The translations under genes were made by a program, and so were the position numbers. A stretch of 10,018 nucleotides of DNA, from contig JASHVB010000217.1 of NCBI GenBank assembly GCA_030039695.1, positions 1 through 10,018 of the forward strand, given 5' to 3'. The notes below the pieces were generated by a model. That model was not told the DNA's origin. It saw only the letters and a program-made list of their open reading frames with translations, and ran no database searches. Within the stretch, counting starts at the first letter, position 1. Each line of letters opens with the position of its first letter. The DNA comes from Acetobacteraceae bacterium. GTDB taxonomy: Bacteria; Pseudomonadota; Alphaproteobacteria; Acetobacterales; Acetobacteraceae. Below are positions 6,086 through 10,018 of this stretch, in pieces.

Positions 6086-6973
6086 TCAACGCGTCGCAAA
6101 GATCGCGTCGATTGTGCGTGCCAGGCTGGGCCGCCATGGCGGCAGTCGCGTGTCGAACACCGCGGCGAACCTGCTGCAATCCAACCGCGAGTCCGCCGGG
6201 CGCTTCGCTTTCGTCGGGTACTCCGCCGTAGTGATTGGATCCACCCGTGGGACCCTCAACCCGTGTCGGGCGGCTTCTTCGAACACGGCACAAGCGAGAC
6301 CGTGCCACGTGGTCCAGCCACTGCCCGCGGCGTGGAACACGCCACCGAAGCGCGCCTGCCAGCCGTCGGCACGGATGCGCATGGCGATGGCCAGGATCGC
6401 TGCCGCGAGGTCCTGTGCCGCGGTCGGGCACCCGAACTGATCTGCAACGACCCGCAGATGATCCCGTGTTTTGGCCAAGTTCAGCATGGTCAGAACGAAA
6501 TTGCGTCCCGTTGCGGCGTAGACCCACGACGTGCGCAGCACGATCGCCTGCGGGCACCCTGCCAACACCGCACTCTCCCCGGCCAGCTTGCTTGCGCCGT
6601 AGACCCCTTGTGGCGCTACCGGGTCGGCCTCGACGTAAGGAGCGCCCTTGGCGCCGTCGAACACGTAGTCGGTCGAAATGTGGATCAACGGCAGGCCCCG
6701 CTCGGCGCACAGTCGCGCCAGGATCTCGGGGCCGCGGCGGTTGGCCCGGTACGCCACTTCGACGTCGGTTTCTGCGGCATCCACCGCTGTGTAGGCGGCG
6801 GCGTTCACCACCAGCCAGGGCGCCGCACCATGGAGCGCTGCCGCAATGGTTTCCGGTTGATCGAAATCGAATTCCGGCCGTCCGACACGCACGACCGGGA
6901 CGGCCGCGGATTCGGCCAGCGCGGACGCAAGCTGGCCGGTGCCCCCGGTTACAAGAACAGGCCGGCGATCCAT
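6086..6973 (-). CDS. rfbD: dTDP-4-dehydrorhamnose reductase (RmlD)
   Basis: This 295-residue enzyme performs the last step of dTDP-L-rhamnose synthesis, NAD(P)H reduction of dTDP-4-keto-L-rhamnose. An N-terminal Rossmann motif, VTGGTGQL (8-15), is followed by NAAAYTAVDAAE (57-68). STDYVFDG (100-107) carries the Thr101-Asp102-Tyr103 group, YGASKLAGE (125-133) the catalytic Tyr125 and Lys129, and RTSWVY (147-152) is RmlD-typical. The late segment YPTKAKRPADSRLD (252-265) fits the sugar-nucleotide end of the family. It starts one base after the rfbC stop (TGAGATG) with no good ribosome-binding site, so it is probably translated by re-initiation. It is the last gene of the operon, and its stop is followed immediately by a palindromic repeat. 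Length is normal. Confidence 0.95.
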   Translation of the reverse strand: MDRRPVLVTGGTGQLASALAESAAVPVVRVGRPEFDFDQPETIAAALHGAAPWLVVNAAAYTAVDAAETDVEVAYRANRRGPEILARLCAERGLPLIHISTDYVFDGAKGAPYVEADPVAPQGVYGASKLAGESAVLAGCPQAIVLRTSWVYAATGRNFVLTMLNLAKTRDHLRVVADQFGCPTAAQDLAAAILAIAMRIRADGWQARFGGVFHAAGSGWTTWHGLACAVFEEAARHGLRVPRVDPITTAEYPTKAKRPADSRLDCSRFAAVFDTRLPPWRPSLARTIDAIFATR

Positions 6974-6974
6974 C

Positions 6975-7532
6975 TCAGTAAGTGAACCAGGTTTCGCACG
7001 CAGCGAGCGTCGGCAGCTTCAGATCCTTGTCTGAGAGCAGCGCCTGGTCCGGCGAGATCGGCCACGGCAGCGCCAGTGTCGGGTCATGCCAGATCACGCC
7101 ACGCTCGGCCTGGCGATCATACGGCGCGGTCACCTTGTAGATCACCTCGGTATCCGGCTCTAGCGTACAGTAGCCGTGCAGGAACCCGACCGGCACCCAG
7201 AGCTGCTGCCAGTTGTCGGCGCTGAGCACCGCCGCCGCATGCTTACCGTAGGTCGGCGAGCCTCGCCGGATGTCCACCGCCACGTCCCAGATCGCGCCTC
7301 GCACCACACGCACCAACTTGCCCTGGGCATTCGGGCCGATCTGCAGGTGCAGGCCGCGCACGACCCCGCGATCCGCCGACTTAGCGTGGTTGTCCTGCAC
7401 GAACGGTCCGGCGACGCCGGCCGCAGCGAACCGCGTCTGCACCCAGGTCTCGGAAAAAAACCCACGGGGATCGAGGAATCGTTGCGGCGTCAGCAGGAGC
7501 ACATCCGGTACGGCCAGGCGTTCGACGATCAA
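6975..7532 (-). CDS. rfbC: dTDP-4-dehydrorhamnose 3,5-epimerase (RmlC), TTG start
   Basis: This 185-residue cupin-fold enzyme inverts C3 and C5 of dTDP-4-keto-6-deoxy-glucose. [10 protein letters not shown] (21-30), VVRGLHLQ (57-64) with the catalytic-base His62, [19 protein letters not shown] (71-89), [12 protein letters not shown] (113-124) and Tyr132 are conserved landmarks. Leu63 replaces the aromatic residue often seen in RGLHYQ. The start is unusual: in this frame a TGA lies directly upstream (7535-7533), so TTG at 7532-7530 is the first possible codon. It overlaps the rfbA stop as TTGA, with GGGAG (7540-7544) 7 bases upstream. The next alternative, a GTG ten codons in, would trim the first strand. 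Identity is very secure; the TTG start is well supported by context. Confidence 0.94.
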   Translation of the reverse strand: MIVERLAVPDVLLLTPQRFLDPRGFFSETWVQTRFAAAGVAGPFVQDNHAKSADRGVVRGLHLQIGPNAQGKLVRVVRGAIWDVAVDIRRGSPTYGKHAAAVLSADNWQQLWVPVGFLHGYCTLEPDTEVIYKVTAPYDRQAERGVIWHDPTLALPWPISPDQALLSDKDLKLPTLAACETWFTY

Positions 7533-8404
7533 TCATGTTCTCCCGCGGCAAGTTCGCTCAACACGCGTCCCAACTCAGTCTTGCCGAGCCCCGCTGCATG
7601 CCGGCGCAGTATCTCAGCATCGATGAAGCCCATGCGAAACGCCACTTCTTCCGGACAGCCAACGAGCATGCCGGTGCGCGACTGGATCGTCTGCACGAAC
7701 GTCGCCGCCTGCAACAGCGAGTCAGGCGTGCCGGCGTCCAGCCATGCGCAGCCGCGCGATAGCTTCTGCACGGTCAGCGTGCCGGCCTCCAGATAGACGC
7801 GGTTGAGATCGGTGATCTCCAATTCGCCGCGCGCCGAGGGCTGGATCGTGCACGCAAAGTCGCTGACATTCGCATCGTAAAAATATAGCCCGGTGACCGC
7901 CCAGTTTGATGCCGGCGCGGCCGGCTTCTCAACGATTTCCACCGCGCGTCCGTCCGCATCGAAGCTGACGACGCCATAGCGTTCGGGATCGCGCACCTCA
8001 TAGGCGAACACCGTTGCGCCGATTGGCTGCGATGCTGCCGCGCGCAAGGTCGCCGACAGGTGGTCGCCGTGGATCAGGTTGTCGCCGAGCGCCAGGGCGC
8101 ACGCGTCGCCCTCAAGCCAGTCGCGGCCGATCACGAAGGCTTGGGCGATGCCCTCCGGCTTCGGCTGCACGGCATAGGCGAAGCGGACACCGAACCGTTC
8201 GCCAGTGCCGAGCAGGCGGCGGAACTGCGGCAGGTCCTCGGGCGTGGAGATCAGCAGAATGTCGCGAACCCCCGCCAGCATCAGCGTCGACAGCGGGTAG
8301 TAGACCATCGGCTTGTCGTAGACCGGCAGAAGCTGCTTCGACGCGGCGAGCGTCATCGGATGCAGCCGCGTGCCGGAACCGCCGGCGAGCACAATGCCTT
8401 TCAT
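7529..8404 (-). CDS. rfbA: Glucose-1-phosphate thymidylyltransferase (RmlA)
   Basis: This 291-residue enzyme makes dTDP-glucose and pyrophosphate from dTTP and glucose-1-phosphate, the committed first step. The nucleotidyltransferase signature [11 protein letters not shown] (8-18) leads to [12 protein letters not shown] (22-33). QPKPEG (80-85), LGDN (106-109), EKP (159-161) and WLDAGT (221-226) follow in the order and spacing expected for RmlA; the length is also typical. The ATG at 8404 is chosen because the family begins MKGIVLAGG; a longer upstream reading into rfbB adds unrelated residues. GGAG (8413-8416) lies 8 bases upstream. The start overlaps the rfbB stop by four bases (ATGA), and its own stop overlaps the rfbC TTG. 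The family is usually feedback-inhibited by dTDP-rhamnose. Confidence 0.96.
   Translation of the reverse strand: MKGIVLAGGSGTRLHPMTLAASKQLLPVYDKPMVYYPLSTLMLAGVRDILLISTPEDLPQFRRLLGTGERFGVRFAYAVQPKPEGIAQAFVIGRDWLEGDACALALGDNLIHGDHLSATLRAAASQPIGATVFAYEVRDPERYGVVSFDADGRAVEIVEKPAAPASNWAVTGLYFYDANVSDFACTIQPSARGELEITDLNRVYLEAGTLTVQKLSRGCAWLDAGTPDSLLQAATFVQTIQSRTGMLVGCPEEVAFRMGFIDAEILRRHAAGLGKTELGRVLSELAAGEHD
7540..7544 (-). promoter_or_regulatory. Ribosome-binding site for the rfbC TTG start
   Basis: GGGAG on the minus strand, inside the last codons of rfbA, sits 7 bases before TTG at 7532-7530. No ATG or GTG is available in the rfbC frame between the upstream stop and this TTG. The site and its spacing therefore decide the start. 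Confidence 0.6.
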
Positions 8405-9471
8405 GCGGCGGACTCCAGGCGCGCCGTGCCGAGGCGGTGGCCGGCATAGCGCTGGGTGCGCACACCCTCCCACCAGGCCCGGTTGGCCAGATACCAGTCG
8501 ACGGTGCGGCAGAGCCCAGCCTCGAATGAGTGCGGCGCAGTCCAGGCCAGCGCTTCCTCTGCGCGCGAGGGATCGATCTCGTAGCGGAAATCATGGCCGG
8601 GGCGGTCGGTGACGAAACGGATAAGCCGCTCGCGTGGCCCGGCAGGGTCGGGCATGCGCTCGTCCAGATGGGCACAAATCGCTCGCACGACCTGCAGATT
8701 GCTGCGCGGTTGCCGCGCGCCGATCGCGTAGGTGTGGCCCGGTCGCCCTTGCTCGAGCACGCGCACCAGGGCAGCGGCATGATCCTCCACGTAGAGCCAG
8801 TCGCGGCGATTGGCACCGTCGCCATAGACCGGGAGTTCCTTGCCCTCCAGCGCGTTCAGCGTGACCAGCGGGATCAGCTTTTCCGGGAATTGCCAGGGGC
8901 CGTAGTTGTTGCAGGTGTTGCTGACAATCACCGGCAGCCCGTAGGTGTGGTACCAGGCGCGGGCCAGGTGGTCGGACGCCGCCTTGCTGGCGGCGTAGGG
9001 GCTGCGCGGGTCATAGGCCGTCGCCTCGGTGAACGGCGGATCGTCTTCCCCGAGCGCGCCGAACACCTCGTCGGTGGAGACGTGGTGGAAGCGGAAGCCG
9101 TCGCGCCGCTCGCGGTCCAGGCTGCCGACGTAGCGGCGCGCGGCATCCAGCAGCACGAAGGTGCCGACCACGTTGGTCTGCACAAAGGCGCCCGGGCCGT
9201 CGATCGAGCGGTCCACGTGACTTTCTGCCGCCAGATGCATCACAACGTCTGGCTGGTGGGTGTGAAAGACGTGTCGTATGGCCACGGCGTCGGCGATGTC
9301 GGCCCGCACCAGGAGATGCCGGGGATCGTGCCGCGCCTCCTCCAGCGCGTCCTCCGAGGCGGCGTAGGTCAGTTTGTCGACATTGACGATCAAATGGCCG
9401 GTGTGGCGGAGCAAGTGGCGCACCACCGCGGAGCCGATGAACCCGCAGCCACCGGTCAGCAGAACCTTCAT
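8401..9471 (-). CDS. rfbB: dTDP-glucose 4,6-dehydratase (RmlB)
   Basis: This 356-residue short-chain dehydrogenase-type enzyme converts dTDP-glucose to dTDP-4-keto-6-deoxy-glucose using bound [11 protein letters not shown] (7-14) is the dinucleotide-binding loop. [12 protein letters not shown] (79-90), STDEVFG (132-138) with catalytic Asp134-Glu135, [11 protein letters not shown] (159-169) with Tyr159 and Lys163, and [15 protein letters not shown] (187-201) identify RmlB rather than a generic epimerase. The start is the ATG at 9471, because MKVLLTGG is the family N-terminus and GAGGGA (9481-9486) lies 9 bases upstream. A longer reading to 9525 adds 18 residues with no family resemblance. It is the first gene of the rfbBACD operon and overlaps rfbA by four bases. 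The C-terminal ~15 residues are variable. Confidence 0.96.
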   Translation of the reverse strand: MKVLLTGGCGFIGSAVVRHLLRHTGHLIVNVDKLTYAASEDALEEARHDPRHLLVRADIADAVAIRHVFHTHQPDVVMHLAAESHVDRSIDGPGAFVQTNVVGTFVLLDAARRYVGSLDRERRDGFRFHHVSTDEVFGALGEDDPPFTEATAYDPRSPYAASKAASDHLARAWYHTYGLPVIVSNTCNNYGPWQFPEKLIPLVTLNALEGKELPVYGDGANRRDWLYVEDHAAALVRVLEQGRPGHTYAIGARQPRSNLQVVRAICAHLDERMPDPAGPRERLIRFVTDRPGHDFRYEIDPSRAEEALAWTAPHSFEAGLCRTVDWYLANRAWWEGVRTQRYAGHRLGTARLESAA

Positions 9472-9480
9472 CGTCCGGTA

Positions 9481-9486
9481 TCCCTC
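9481..9486 (-). promoter_or_regulatory. Ribosome-binding site deciding the rfbB start
   Basis: GAGGGA on the minus strand lies 9 bases upstream of the ATG at 9471. It supports that ATG over the longer in-frame reading from 9525. Confidence 0.65.
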
Positions 9487-9555
9487 GCTTTGATCCAGGC
9501 TGGGCTGCACGCCGCTGGCCTGCAACCACGGCGCGCAGTAGGCGTCTCGATATCC

Positions 9556-9582
9556 GAGTTATGCCGCAGTGCCACAAGTCAA
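9556..9582 (-). promoter_or_regulatory. Tentative rfb operon promoter
   Basis: On the minus strand CTTGACT includes TTGACT (9582-9577), a good -35 match. TAACTC (9561-9556) follows after a 15-base spacer. The -10 is poor and the spacing short, so only the -35 element is notable. It is the best candidate found in the 200 bases before rfbB. Confidence 0.2.
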
Positions 9583-9660
9583 GGGAAGCGGAAGATCGTG
9601 CTGTCGTGCTTGGCTCCGCAGAACGCCGGCGTCGTCCAGGCTATTTGCATTGCGGCATGG

Positions 9661-9691
9661 GACGTACGTCTGGTCGGCCACGCGACCGACC
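9661..9691. promoter_or_regulatory. Two adjacent palindromes upstream of the rfb operon
   Basis: GACGTACGTC (9661-9670) is a perfect 10-base palindrome. One base later, GGTCGG (9672-9677) and CCGACC (9686-9691) form 6-base inverted arms with an 8-base loop. They lie about 190-220 bases upstream of rfbB, in non-coding DNA. They could be a regulator site; no regulator is known from the window. Confidence 0.25.
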
Positions 9692-9772
9692 CCGTGCCAT
9701 AACATCCTCGTGCGGGACGATCGTTCCGGCGTGAGCCGCCGCGATCCTCCCGCCCAGCGCGCCGAGCCTTTG

Positions 9773-9790
9773 GCCGACTGTGCCGACTGT
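9773..9790. repeat. Tandem 9-base direct repeat
   Basis: GCCGACTGT occurs twice in perfect tandem in the gene-free flank upstream of rfbB. It is too short to imply more than local slippage or a paired binding site. Confidence 0.4.
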
Positions 9791-10018
9791 CGACGTCCCC
9801 GGGATCATGGCGCGGGCACCTTGGCGGGTCCAGGTCGAGTTGCAAAACTTGACCTCGCCACAACCTTTGGGTGTGGCCCGTGATCTCGGTGGTGAGCGAC
9901 GTGCCATCAGAAATTGGGACATTAGTCCTGAATTTGCCAAACGCGGGGCGACCATTTCCCGCCGGCGGCAGCCCTGGTGCTCGCGGCCCAGGACCTGGCC
10001 GCAAACGGGCCGAATGCG

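Larger units (their letters stand above)
9472..10018. other. Leader region of the rfb operon and gene-free right flank
   Basis: No gene is supportable in these ~550 bases. The open frames on both strands give Arg/Pro/Gly-rich translations with no recognisable domain. The part next to rfbB should contain the operon promoter and leader. Structures seen: palindrome GACGTACGTC (9661-9670) next to inverted arms GGTCGG/CCGACC (9672-9691), a tandem 9-mer (9773-9790), a hairpin GCCACAACC-TTT-GGGTGTGGC (9857-9877) with one mismatch, and inverted GCGGCC/GGCCGC arms (9983-10002). The stretch from about 9836 to 9945 is visibly less GC-rich than its surroundings. Confidence 0.55.

Noticed and set aside
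5868..6710. A 280-codon minus-strand frame overlapping rfbD
   Set aside because: It is out of frame with rfbD, which has every RmlD landmark; no ribosome-binding site or protein resemblance.
8530..9702. A 390-codon open frame on the plus strand opposite rfbB
   Set aside because: It is antisense to a gene with all RmlB motifs; its translation has no recognisable domain and is a by-product of GC-rich codon use.
9939..10018. Coding-like Ala/Leu-rich plus-strand reading near the right edge
   Set aside because: It is under 30 codons, lacks a clear start with a ribosome-binding site, and runs off the window; too little to call a gene.

Overview
The window is GC-rich, gene-dense bacterial DNA. Its gene content (PmbA, an HdeD-family protein, a dTDP-rhamnose operon, a PcaI/PcaJ-like CoA-transferase beside a large alpha/beta hydrolase) and its ATTGCGAG-type intergenic palindromes suggest an alphaproteobacterium. 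Rhodospirillales/Acetobacteraceae is a guess I cannot prove from sequence alone. Ten protein-coding genes are supportable; one, a sulfatase, is cut by the left edge.

Left third (1-3537): a divergently oriented sulfatase start (minus strand), a 320-base gap, then a three-gene plus-strand operon. The operon encodes the alpha and beta subunits of a 3-oxoacid/3-oxoadipate-type CoA-transferase, sharing an ATGA overlap, and a 611-residue alpha/beta hydrolase (GISQAG nucleophile motif) that starts at a GTG one base after the preceding stop. This looks like a small accessory catabolic module: the hydrolase would open an ester or lactone and the CoA-transferase would activate the acid. The substrate cannot be read from the sequence.

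Middle (3538-6085): a 261-base convergent gap, then a minus-strand pair, pmbA (TldE-like partner of the TldD protease) followed 27 bases downstream by a six-helix HdeD/DUF308 membrane protein. A 373-base gene-free stretch lies upstream of pmbA.

Right third (6086-9471): a complete minus-strand operon rfbB-rfbA-rfbC-rfbD for dTDP-L-rhamnose, all four enzymes from glucose-1-phosphate to the nucleotide sugar used in O-antigen, exopolysaccharide or glycolipid. Every junction is coupled: ATGA overlap (B/A), TTGA overlap with a TTG start (A/C), and a one-base gap (C/D). The remaining ~550 bases (9472-10018) are the operon's leader plus sequence with no supportable gene.

The least ordinary non-coding signal is a family of palindromic repeats whose head reads TGTCATTGCGA or a close variant. 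They occur in three gene gaps, all in the same orientation, each close to a gene boundary. One copy may be the right end of a ~215-base element with 14-base inverted ends. I saw no RNA genes, CRISPR array or intact mobile element, and nothing that clearly amounts to a new biological system.
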